A DNA stretch of 64,000 nt from assembly GCA_023386815.1 (NCBI GenBank), contig JAEWIZ010000028.1, positions 1 to 64,000 of the forward strand, in the 5' to 3' direction. The DNA is from Bacillota bacterium (GTDB taxonomy: Bacteria > Bacillota > Clostridia > Lachnospirales > Lachnospiraceae). Under the pieces are notes generated by a model, which ran no database searches, was not told the origin of the DNA, and saw only the letters and a list, made by a program, of their open reading frames with translations. Both the position numbers and the translations under genes were made by a program. Positions 27,376 through 34,941 of the stretch are shown here, one piece after another (position 1 is the stretch's first letter; each line of letters starts with the position of its first letter).

Positions 27376-27636
27376 TGTTATCCCTCCTTAAAAAGTTATT
27401 CGATTTTATCTACAATTGCCTTACCACCCTCCTTTAGCAATTGCCTAATTAATATAATTATTCCGCAGTCACCTAAGCCCTTCTTTTCATTCTAGATTAT
27501 TGTTCAAGCTATTCGCAAGCATCCATTGTGTATTCCTAAAATTTATAGGAATATTCTGTATATCTCTTCTATCAATAATCCGATTGATATCCATGGAAAG
27601 TTCTGTTAAAATTGTAATTATTGAAGCACGCGGGAG
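27376..27636. other. Divergent intergenic region between the island operon and the two-component genes
   Basis: 260 bp with no gene. A sigma-A promoter for the kinase is visible (see next entry). On the minus strand the operon gene has AAGGAGGGATAAC before its ATG; I found no convincing -35/-10 pair for that direction, in keeping with control by an activator such as the neighbouring response regulator. Confidence 0.5.
27584..27612 (+). promoter_or_regulatory. Sigma-A promoter of the histidine kinase gene
   Basis: TTGATA (27584-27589), 17 bases, TAAAAT (27607-27612). It lies 33 bp before the kinase start. Confidence 0.5.
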
Positions 27637-27645
27637 ATGATAATC

Positions 27646-29040
27646 ATGATTTTTTCGATAGCCTTATGGGTAATTGCCGCATTTATTTTTTTCTCAGACC
27701 GTTATAATAAGATAAACCGTTGGTTTGCCTACTGCTATTTGCTTGCTTCTCTGGGTACGTTCAAAGAATTCTTTATGGATGCGGTGGTACCTGTACTGCT
27801 CCACCAATATCCGCAGGTTGAAATGGCTGCATATGTGACAGCCAATAGCTATGTAACCGCATTCCTGTATCTTATCTCACCACATTGTTTCATTACATTA
27901 TCCATGAGGTTTTCTGATCTGGACAAGAATAGAAAAAAAGTGTTCCTTGTGATTCAACTTTTTACCGTTCTTCTTATATCAACCTTTATATTTATCTATC
28001 CTCCGGCACAATTTAAATTTTTCCAATTGAACCGGATTGACTTTTGGTACTGTATGTCTGCATATAACGTTGGATATGCGGTAATTGGTTCTATTCTTAT
28101 GTTCAGGAGTGTAAATAAAGAGAGTTCCTACGAAATTAAGAGAAGAAAAAGAATTATCCTGGAGGTGCTCCTTTTACCTTATTATTATTGCATTATAACC
28201 ATATTTATCATTCACACGCTGGATCTTGACGGACTGAAAAAGATATGGAAGAATAATATTTATCTTGTAGCTGTCGTTTTACTGTTCTATATCTATATCG
28301 CTTACAAGGAAGGTTTTATGGGTGTTAAAATCTCCTTTACTAAATATGATTGGCACAGCGAAATGCAGACCGCAAACGCAAGCACCCAATATATTAATCA
28401 TATGCTAAAAAATCAGATAGCAAAAATAAGCTGGTCTATGGATAACATCAGAGAAAAACTGGGGAACAGTTCGCCAGAGGAACTGGATATTATCGATAGA
28501 TCCGTGAAACAGCTTAATGCTTTTACTGAAAAAACAAATAAATGCTTTTCACCCCAAACAGCTGGAAATGAATTGTGCTGCTCCACCAATCTTATCGATC
28601 AGGCTCTGGAGTCCTGTCAACTGCCGCTTACCAAGAATATCCAGGTAACTGTTAGAAAGAAAGCAGAAGCCTTTCTTCTTTGTGATGCTGCAGCTATTAC
28701 AGAAGTATTGCATAACATCATCATGAATGCGTCAGAAGCGGTCAGCCAAAACGGATGCATTGACATATCTTCTTTCTATGACAAAAAAAGCTTTTGTATA
28801 AAAATCACTGATAATGGCATAGGGATTGCACCTGATCAGATAAAGCAAATCTTCAAGCCCTTCTACACCACAAAGAGAAACAATGCTAATTTTGGTATTG
28901 GTTTATCTTATTGTAAAAGTGTGATACAGGTTCATCAGGGCTCCATCGAGGTGATCAGTGATAAAAATACAGGCACTCAGTTTATTTTGCACTTCCCTTT
29001 GAAGCGAATAACAAGTAAGGAGCTTGCGGCAAATGAATAA
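27646..29040 (+). CDS. Membrane sensor histidine kinase
   Basis: A 464-residue kinase. About six to seven N-terminal spans (residues 1-215) precede a dimerisation helix with the likely phospho-acceptor in YINHMLKNQIAKISWSMD and an HATPase domain with N-box HNIIMNASEAV, G1 DNGIGIAP, F-box FKPFYTTK and G2 FGIGLSYCKSVI. There is no large extracytoplasmic domain, so the signal may be membrane-borne. The ATG at 27646 is nine bases after GGGAG. It overlaps the response regulator by eight bases and is divergent from the Hsp70/HerA operon, which it may control. Confidence 0.92.
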   Translation: MIFSIALWVIAAFIFFSDRYNKINRWFAYCYLLASLGTFKEFFMDAVVPVLLHQYPQVEMAAYVTANSYVTAFLYLISPHCFITLSMRFSDLDKNRKKVFLVIQLFTVLLISTFIFIYPPAQFKFFQLNRIDFWYCMSAYNVGYAVIGSILMFRSVNKESSYEIKRRKRIILEVLLLPYYYCIITIFIIHTLDLDGLKKIWKNNIYLVAVVLLFYIYIAYKEGFMGVKISFTKYDWHSEMQTANASTQYINHMLKNQIAKISWSMDNIREKLGNSSPEELDIIDRSVKQLNAFTEKTNKCFSPQTAGNELCCSTNLIDQALESCQLPLTKNIQVTVRKKAEAFLLCDAAAITEVLHNIIMNASEAVSQNGCIDISSFYDKKSFCIKITDNGIGIAPDQIKQIFKPFYTTKRNNANFGIGLSYCKSVIQVHQGSIEVISDKNTGTQFILHFPLKRITSKELAANE

Positions 29041-29605
29041 CAGGATAAGAGTATTGATTGTAGAAGATGATAAGGATTTTACATTTCTAATCAGACAGCA
29101 GATTGGAAAGGAGACAGATATTGAGTGTATCGGAGTTGCGGGAAATCCGAATGATGCAGTAATGCTAGCCTGTAAACTTCAGCCCCATATCGTGATTATG
29201 GACCTGAATTTATCCATATCGGACTTAGACGGAGTGGAGGCTGCAAAAAATATAAGAATACAGTCCGGTGCAAAAATAATTATTCTAACCTCCCTGGAAT
29301 CGGTAAAAGTTGTTGAATATGCCGTTAAGAGGGCTTTTGCCTCTGATTACCTGTTTAAAAGCCAGTTTTCAGTATTATGTGATACGATACGTCATGTGGC
29401 TAAAGGAACTACCCCACATCAAATACTTATTCGAAAGCTGATCTTAGAGGATTTGTCTCCTGCCGAGAAAGGTGTTCTCGAGTTAATGATCGGTAACGAT
29501 ATTGGTATTAAATCGGCAAATAAGACAATCTCTAATCAGAAAACAAGTATTTTAAAAAAACTGGGTCTAAAAAATACAAGTGAATTAAGAAAGCTTTTAG
29601 GATAA
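29033..29605 (+). CDS. NarL-type response regulator
   Basis: A 190-residue regulator. The receiver domain has the acidic pair EDDKDF near residue 11, phospho-acceptor in VIMDLNLS (about residue 55) and the lysine in FLFKSQFS-like DYLFKSQFS (about 105). A short C-terminal helix-turn-helix (LSPAEKGVLELMI, then KKLGLKNTSELRKLLG) resembles the LuxR/NarL type but its recognition helix is atypical. The ATG at 29033 lies within the end of the kinase gene. Its likely target is the divergent island operon. Confidence 0.88.
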   Translation: MNNRIRVLIVEDDKDFTFLIRQQIGKETDIECIGVAGNPNDAVMLACKLQPHIVIMDLNLSISDLDGVEAAKNIRIQSGAKIIILTSLESVKVVEYAVKRAFASDYLFKSQFSVLCDTIRHVAKGTTPHQILIRKLILEDLSPAEKGVLELMIGNDIGIKSANKTISNQKTSILKKLGLKNTSELRKLLG

Positions 29606-29630
29606 AGAACTCGGATTTTAAAATGTTACA

Positions 29631-29706
29631 GGAGTTGTCGCAAGATATAGCCACAGATATGACTTGACAAGTCACATCTCCCTAGCTACAATTTTGTGAC
29701 AGTCCC
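29631..29706. terminator. Long hairpin after the two-component genes
   Basis: The outer arms GGAGTTGTCGCAAGAT and TTGTGACAGTCCC pair imperfectly; the inner arms AGATATGACTT and AAGTCACATCT pair nearly perfectly. It lies 25 bp after the response regulator. The left arm is a close copy of the hairpin at 15090 in the same orientation. Confidence 0.55.
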
Positions 29707-29827
29707 TTCTAAAACTACAACTTAAAAGAGATGAGTCAGTAAATTGATTCACTTGTAGTCATGAATAAAATACTGGTCTTATTTTCTACTTTGTAATAAG
29801 AGCACATAACACAGATTGGAGATTACG

Positions 29828-30667
29828 ATGAGATACGGATTAATTGGAGAGAGATTAGGACACAGCTATTCCAAGGTAATTCATGAAAAGCTGGCAGATT
29901 ATACTTATGATTTAATTCCACTGACCAAGGAAGATTTTGTCCCCTTTATGGAGGAAAAGAACTTTTCGGCCATTAATGTTACCATTCCATATAAACAGCA
30001 GGTAATTCCATATCTGGATGAATTGGATCCGCTGGCACAAGAAATTGGGGCGGTTAATACCATTGTAAATAGAAATGGGCATTTCATTGGATACAATACT
30101 GATTTTTATGGTTTTAAATATATGCTTTTGCATAACAATATCCAGATTAAGGACAAGAAATGCTTGGTTTTAGGTAACGGAGGAACCTCTCAGACAGTTC
30201 AGGCAGTCCTAAAGCATTTAGGTGCCTCTGAAATTTACGTTGTTAGCCGCAACGGCTCAGATACCAATAGTTCCCTTTCTATCGATGATCCTGCCAAAGA
30301 TATCCCTACAACTGAAATCATCACTAAGAAGATTTCTTATGAAATCTGCTATACCACACACACAGATGCAGCTATTATCGTAAATACCACTCCTCTTGGA
30401 ATGTACCCAAATCTTGAGTCTTCTCCTCTGGATTTGACCCCCTTTACAAAATGTGAAGCTGTAGTGGATGTAATCTTTAATCCTTTGAAAACAAAGATAG
30501 CCCTTCAGGCAGAATCCCAGGGTATGAAAGCTGTAACCGGTCTTGAGATGCTAGTTGCTCAGGCCAAGCAAGCCATTGAGTATTTTTTGGATACAAAGCT
30601 TGATGATGGTCTTATTGAAGAGGTACACCTAGAATTACTGGAGACACTACAAAAAGAAGTGTCATAA
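29828..30667 (+). CDS. aroE: Shikimate dehydrogenase
   Basis: NADPH-dependent reduction of 3-dehydroshikimate in aromatic amino-acid synthesis. The 279 residues begin MRYGLIGERLGHSYSKVIHE, containing the shikimate-binding serines; NVTIPYKQQVIPYLDE supplies the catalytic lysine near residue 61, and AVNTIVNRNGHFIGYNTD the substrate site. The NADP loop is VLGNGGTSQTVQAV. The ATG at 29828 is six bases after GGAG. aroQ and aroK lie 15 kb away on the other strand, so aroE is a separate unit here. Confidence 0.95.
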   Translation: MRYGLIGERLGHSYSKVIHEKLADYTYDLIPLTKEDFVPFMEEKNFSAINVTIPYKQQVIPYLDELDPLAQEIGAVNTIVNRNGHFIGYNTDFYGFKYMLLHNNIQIKDKKCLVLGNGGTSQTVQAVLKHLGASEIYVVSRNGSDTNSSLSIDDPAKDIPTTEIITKKISYEICYTTHTDAAIIVNTTPLGMYPNLESSPLDLTPFTKCEAVVDVIFNPLKTKIALQAESQGMKAVTGLEMLVAQAKQAIEYFLDTKLDDGLIEEVHLELLETLQKEVS

Positions 30668-30730
30668 GAATTGAAGTTAACTATTGTCGAGAACTTATCT
30701 GTAATTATAATAGACGAAAGTATTAAAATT

Positions 30731-30772
30731 GGGGCTGCTGCTCAACGGCTATACCGTTGGTGCAACAGCCCC
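30731..30772. terminator. Bidirectional terminator between aroE and the 24-codon gene
   Basis: GGGGCTGCTGC t CAACGG-CTATA-CCGTTG gt GCAACAGCCCC is a strong 17-pair hairpin. On the minus strand it is followed by AATTTTAAT. It can end both aroE (plus) and the small gene (minus). Confidence 0.75.
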
Positions 30773-30781
30773 AGTTAATTA

Positions 30782-30856
30782 CTAACTAAAATTACAGTAT
30801 TTTAATATCTGATTGAATAAGTCACTGAAATCATATGAACTAAATTTAAAACACAT
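30782..30856 (-). CDS. 24-codon small-protein gene
   Basis: A complete miniature gene. AAGGAGG lies eight bases before ATG at 30856, and the frame ends in TAG at 30782. The peptide begins MCFKFSS and ends KYCNFS, with two cysteines at residues 2 and 21 and an amphipathic middle (YDFSDLFNQIL). It has a sigma-A promoter (30908-30936 region) and the terminator at 30731-30772. No larger gene is linked in the same direction, which makes an attenuation leader unlikely. It could be a signalling or membrane-active peptide; I do not recognise it. Confidence 0.6.
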   Translation of the reverse strand: MCFKFSSYDFSDLFNQILKYCNFS

Positions 30857-30898
30857 AATGTTTACCTCCTTAAAAGTACATCTCTTTCTTAGGAACAA

Positions 30899-30927
30899 CA
30901 ATATTGTAACACATTCGTAATAACTTT
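30899..30927 (-). promoter_or_regulatory. Sigma-A promoter of the 24-codon gene
   Basis: On the minus strand TTACAA, 17 bases, TACAAT, about 45 bp before the ATG at 30856. The coordinates are good to a few bases. Confidence 0.5.
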
Positions 30928-30988
30928 GTAATATTTAAGTGATGGAAGGTCAGCCATCCTGTGGTTTTTTCTGAAATGAAAGGAAAAA

Positions 30989-31038
30989 CTGGGATTGTCC
31001 TACTAGTAATGAATTAACTACCAGCATATCAACCCCAG
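30989..31038 (-). terminator. Terminator of the GIY-YIG-like gene
   Basis: On the minus strand CTGGGGTTG and CAATCCCAG form the base and CTGGTAGT with ATTACTAG the top of a hairpin, followed by TTTTTCCTTT. It lies just after the gene ending at 31057. Confidence 0.65.
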
Positions 31039-31056
31039 CCTATATTTTTTAATTAC

Positions 31057-31404
31057 CTATAATTCTTGTTTCTCTTCCTGGAGCTTATCGCTCCACATCT
31101 CAAGTAACAGCTTTAAATCCTGATTAAATTCTAAGTCCGTCTGGGTTTCCTTTTTCGTTAATTCCTCCAGTACATCAAAAGAGAATGAAGCCGCACCATA
31201 TTTCTCCCAGTCTGATCTCATACCCGGCTCAGGGCAGGAGTTTGTTGAGGTAAAAAATACAAATTTATTCTTCTGTCCCTGAAGATCCTTCGTAGACTTC
31301 AACCATACCTGACCGCTTCCGTTGCATCTGATACTATATATTCCACCTATGATTGATCTATTTTTATATTGTGCCTGTAAATCCCTTTTCGTTTGTCCTT
31401 CCAT
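31057..31404 (-). CDS. Small GIY-YIG nuclease family-like protein
   Basis: A 115-residue protein. GGIYSIRCNGSGQVWLKST near residue 19 aligns with the start of the GIY-YIG fold, and DWEKYGAASFSFDVLEEL near residue 65 with the middle of the domain. The second motif (YIG) is replaced by VWLKST, and the classic catalytic arginine is not obvious. Proteins of this short type are common in clostridia and usually labelled GIY-YIG family without a known role. The ATG at 31404 follows AGAGGTG. It is 25 bp after the XRE fusion gene and may share its transcript. Confidence 0.75.
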   Translation of the reverse strand: MEGQTKRDLQAQYKNRSIIGGIYSIRCNGSGQVWLKSTKDLQGQKNKFVFFTSTNSCPEPGMRSDWEKYGAASFSFDVLEELTKKETQTDLEFNQDLKLLLEMWSDKLQEEKQEL

Positions 31405-31428
31405 ATATAACACCTCTGATTTCTTTTC

Positions 31429-32028
31429 TTATAACATCCATAGTCCATGTGTATTGCAATAGCAGTACAGATTTCCGCTGTGTTTCGATAGCCTTCCTCC
31501 GAAGGATTTAGGGAGTCGCACCGCTGCCTCCTGCTCCGGATATAGTTTTAGAAAAAGAACCTTGTCATAGGTCACGTACGCAACAAATGAGATATAATGA
31601 TTCTTTTTCATTTCATGGTGAAAGGTTATATAGTATTCATCGCCCGCATCCTCCACGTTGGCCATATGCGAATCATCCGCAGGCTTTGCCGCTAGTTCAG
31701 ATAACTTACGGCCACAACAGGAAATGTCCGCCTTGCCCGTATTATAAATAATGTTTCCACAATGGGTACAGGCAAAGAATTTCACCTTCTTTAAATTGCC
31801 GGATTGGGTACTATTAGGCTCCAGATCGCCCGATAAAATACTGTCAATATCCACATGAAATATCTGAGAAAGCACTTCAAGGAACGATATATCCGGATAC
31901 CCCATTCCTCTTTCCCATTTGGATATCGTTTTATCACTAATATTCATCTGGTGAGCTAGCTGCTTCTGAGTTAAACCTTTTTCTTTTCGAAGACGGAACA
32001 ACAACGTTCCCATTTTATTCGAATCCAA
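31429..32028 (-). CDS. XRE-family regulator fused to a desulfoferrodoxin-like domain
   Basis: The N-terminal Cro/C1 helix-turn-helix is clear (KGLTQKQLAHQMNISDKTIS, then WERGMGYPDI). After a linker come FFACTHCGNIIYN and SCCGRKL, a four-cysteine rubredoxin-like knuckle, and then a superoxide-reductase-type domain with FHHEMKKNHYISFVAY and the end motif YCNTHGLWML; these keep the His and Cys ligands of the catalytic iron. It may sense superoxide or iron. I prefer the TTG at 32028 (8 bases after GGAGG); an ATG at 32043 is possible. Confidence 0.88.
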   Translation of the reverse strand: MDSNKMGTLLFRLRKEKGLTQKQLAHQMNISDKTISKWERGMGYPDISFLEVLSQIFHVDIDSILSGDLEPNSTQSGNLKKVKFFACTHCGNIIYNTGKADISCCGRKLSELAAKPADDSHMANVEDAGDEYYITFHHEMKKNHYISFVAYVTYDKVLFLKLYPEQEAAVRLPKSFGGRLSKHSGNLYCYCNTHGLWML

Positions 32029-32115
32029 TGATCTTTCCTCCATCCCATTATCATATATGATTCCCTGCAAACATTCAATAAACGCTCCGTAGAGTTGCCT
32101 CAGTATTTATCTTCA

Positions 32116-33116
32116 TTACTGCATCTGCTGATGCTTTTCTAAACAATCCTCCGGATTAAGTTTAACTCTCTCCCAATTCCCCTCCTTGTTTCTTCTGTAC
32201 TGCGCCATCTCAATATCAGTACTATTGGTCAACTGAAAGAACTCAATCATATAATCTCTGTCATCCGTTCCTGAAAAATAAATATGCTTTACATAGCCAT
32301 CTTGTACCGTCGGATAAGCTCTTTTATTAACTTACACCAATCGCCATATCGAATCTGTACCGATGCCTCTGCATTATGGTACCACCCATGAAAGGGTGCA
32401 CAAAGAAAGTCCTCTGCCGTAAAATCTAAGTTTGCTATCTTATACTGATCATTTTCCTTGATCAAATCAACAAAGCCATAGTAATAGGAAAAATTAGTGC
32501 CATGATCCTCAGCGCCACCGATGGTTTCAAGTTCCACAAAATACCGTAATAAACCGCTAGGATTGTTATCGATGGGTACTTCTTTATACTTAATTAAACT
32601 CGTATGTAATATATTGCGAAAGGAGTTCAGGTAACTCTTATAGGATAAATCCTTTTGATAGTCCAAGGATAGAAATTGGTAGGCCATCGGATAGGGAGTT
32701 GTACTTAAACCGATAGTTCCACAGCCTCCGCCCTTATCCTTCTCAACATTAGCAGCGTCTCTTAAGACGCTAAAATAATTAATGATTGTCTCCTCCGGCG
32801 AATTCATTAGTTCCTTTAAAATCTTAATGTTAGATGCATTCTTCTGATCCTGCAGGTATTGATTTCTTATATCTGAGTTTAACCGTCGGTTGTTAAGTAC
32901 CGGCAAATTGGAAGGTCTGAAATAGGTCTCAACATCCGAAGATTCAAGAACCATTTTTTCAGTTTCCTCATCAATAACCTGGGTATTAAGGATGCCTCCC
33001 ATAACCAATTCTGTAGGAGCTGTATTATTGTCTCTTTGAAATAACAAAAATATAATTATAAATATAAATAATACCGTAAAACATAATAGAACTTTATCGA
33101 TAATTACGAGCTTCAA
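32116..33116 (-). pseudogene. Membrane-anchored protein of unknown function with a frameshift near its 3' end
   Basis: The first frame (33116-32289, 275 residues) has an N-terminal span (VLLCFTVLFIFIIIFLLF) and an extracytoplasmic domain with NYFSVLRDAANVEKDKGGG. It stops early at RRYKMAM. The +1 frame carries on as coding-like sequence to a TAA at 32116 (TVQDGYVKHIYFSGTDD, later KLNPEDCLEKHQQMQ). Adding one A to the run at 32322-32325 joins them into about 333 residues. Whether this is a real mutation, programmed slippage or a read error cannot be decided. The TTG start lies after a run of eight G. Confidence 0.75.
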
Positions 33117-33275
33117 ACAATTCCCCCCCCGAATGAAATCTTATTAAAAATCTATATCATATTGGAATATAAAAGATGATTTTAACAAGTAGTGTCCATT
33201 TTTCTTTACATTATTCGAAGCTTTTATACATTAGACCTATTTTTTTAAATAATTGCCGTTTCGTAAAGTTCTATC

Positions 33276-33806
33276 TTAGTACTCACTGTCAAATACAATA
33301 TTATTTTCCATATCATATCCTCTGATCGCTTCCAAATAAATACTCCCCATATCTTTTGTATCATAGATCAGTAAAAATAAATCGTCATTAAATTCTGTTT
33401 GTGAAACAATAGTACCATCAGAGAGAGTAATTTCTACTTTTTTAATTCCTTTATCATTAATAGCACCAAACACCTTTAGGATTGGCTGATAATAAGACCA
33501 GGTATAGCACAGAGCTTTGTTTTTGTCATTTTCAACTGTAATCGGTGTGCTCTCTGCAGCCCAAAATAAAAGGATAGCTCTTTTTACATTATTGCAGGAA
33601 ATCCACCTATCATATTTTCCGAGTATAAATTTATTATTCTTATACTTCTCAATATGGACTATCTTTGAGGGACCGTAATTACTCCCCCTCTCTGCCTTCT
33701 TATATGCAGCTGATGGTGTAAAGGATAGACCCAGCCAGGACATAAGAAAGAAAGCTAATATAATGATAATCAATGTATTACGAATTACTTTTTTACTTCT
33801 ACTCAT
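33276..33806 (-). CDS. Membrane-anchored protein in the first PadR operon
   Basis: A 176-residue protein of unknown family. After MSRSKKVIRN comes one membrane span (residues about 11-30, TLIIIILAFFLMSWLGLSF), then a soluble domain, probably outside the cell. The ATG at 33806 overlaps the stop of the preceding gene by eight bases (ATGAGTAG) with AGGTG upstream, so it is coupled to it. It is the third gene after the PadR regulator. Confidence 0.75.
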   Translation of the reverse strand: MSRSKKVIRNTLIIIILAFFLMSWLGLSFTPSAAYKKAERGSNYGPSKIVHIEKYKNNKFILGKYDRWISCNNVKRAILLFWAAESTPITVENDKNKALCYTWSYYQPILKVFGAINDKGIKKVEITLSDGTIVSQTEFNDDLFLLIYDTKDMGSIYLEAIRGYDMENNIVFDSEY

Positions 33807-34509
33807 AGGATTCACCTGCTTCTAATGGAATTTCCAAATGGTAATTTCTATTGTATCTGTCATAGGAGATGATTAAAGCATCTGCGTCTTTTGAAAAATT
33901 CGTAATTGTATAGACTCCCTTTGTGAGGATACCCCCATGTGATGTACCAGATAAAGACATATATTTATTTCCCTTATCATCTGTGAAATCTCCAATATAG
34001 CCGAAATTCCCTCCAACTCCCCAGAATCCAATATTATAGTATCGATAGCATATGTTAAGCTCCCCATTTCCCTCTAGGATAAGGTTGGTAAAATGGATTA
34101 CTCTATCATCAATCCTAACTCGCAGATCAATATCGGATTGATATATGATATCTGAATATACAATACTCTCCTTTAAGGCATTACTCTCAAAGAAGGTACG
34201 GATAGAGAAAACTACGATAAAGCAAAACAGCAAAAAAAGTAAGATTGCTATGCAGTTTGTTATTCTCCATAGCCAGCCCAGAACTGGATTATGCTGCTTA
34301 TTAAGCTCCCTGCCAATCTCTTTCGCATCCCCCATATCCTTAATGGAAAGCTGCTCCGCTTCTTCTTGTTCATATCCCAGCTCCGTATAATATTCGATCT
34401 TATCGGAGAGATGAGCCTCAAATTCTTTCCTGATATCATTTCTATCATAGACGAATTTGACATAGGACAGAAGCTCTTTTAGAAACACTTCACTCTTAGG
34501 AGAAAGCAT
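33799..34509 (-). CDS. Membrane protein with permease-prefix-like N-terminus
   Basis: A 236-residue protein. Residues 1-75 form a helical cytoplasmic domain with HLSDKIEYYTELGYEQEEAE and SIKDMGDAKEIGRELN, the pattern of the DUF1700/permease-prefix proteins that accompany PadR regulators. One span follows (about 85-105, IAILLFLLFCFIVVFSI), then a beta-rich outer domain. It overlaps padR by 14 bp. Such PadR-linked proteins are often thought to monitor the membrane; this is family-level inference. Confidence 0.78.
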   Translation of the reverse strand: MLSPKSEVFLKELLSYVKFVYDRNDIRKEFEAHLSDKIEYYTELGYEQEEAEQLSIKDMGDAKEIGRELNKQHNPVLGWLWRITNCIAILLFLLFCFIVVFSIRTFFESNALKESIVYSDIIYQSDIDLRVRIDDRVIHFTNLILEGNGELNICYRYYNIGFWGVGGNFGYIGDFTDDKGNKYMSLSGTSHGGILTKGVYTITNFSKDADALIISYDRYNRNYHLEIPLEAGESYE

Positions 34510-34840
34510 GAATACCACCACCAATCACTTTGTTTACAGAGGTTGAGAACATTTCCCACTTCTCCTTTTCCTCCGTGAGTTGTTTCTTTCCGTGGTTCGT
34601 TATTTTATAATACTTACGTTCTTTTCCCGTATCACTCTTAGATAGATAGGATTTTACATACCCCTTATTCTCCAGTTTGTGCAGCACCGGGTACAGTGTT
34701 CCTTCCTTAAATTGAAAGGTGTTGTCCGATCTTTGTTCCAGCCTTCTGATTATTTCATATCCGTACAAGTCAGACTCCTCTAATAAGGAAAGTATTAATA
34801 AAACCGTACTACCTCCAATGAGCCCTTTATCAATTTCCAT
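34496..34840 (-). CDS. PadR family transcriptional regulator (first copy)
   Basis: A 114-residue winged-helix repressor. LIGGSTVLLILSLLEESDLY and GYEIIRRLEQ form the DNA-binding domain start, FKEGTLYPVLHKLENKGYVK the recognition helix and wing, RKYYKITNHGKKQL the second strand pair. The ATG at 34840 follows GGAGG by six bases; upstream in-frame codons lie in the operator and are not coding. It almost certainly represses its own operon through the palindrome at 34859-34904. Confidence 0.93.
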   Translation of the reverse strand: MEIDKGLIGGSTVLLILSLLEESDLYGYEIIRRLEQRSDNTFQFKEGTLYPVLHKLENKGYVKSYLSKSDTGKERKYYKITNHGKKQLTEEKEKWEMFSTSVNKVIGGGIHAFS

Positions 34841-34858
34841 TGTTAACCTCCATAAATA

Positions 34859-34910
34859 ATACCTCGATTCTCTAGGTATAATTATACTTAGAGCCTCGAG
34901 GTATGTCAAG
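34859..34910 (-). promoter_or_regulatory. Consensus promoter with 46-bp palindromic PadR operator
   Basis: On the minus strand a perfect-consensus sigma-A promoter (TTGACA, 17 bases, TATAAT) is overlaid by a 46-bp palindrome at 34859-34904. Its arms run from ATACCTCG to GGTATAA and match at all but three positions. The palindrome covers the -10 and spacer, so a bound dimer pair would block RNA polymerase. Confidence 0.85.
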
Positions 34911-34941
34911 AATTTCCTATATTCATAAACTTTTGGACTTA

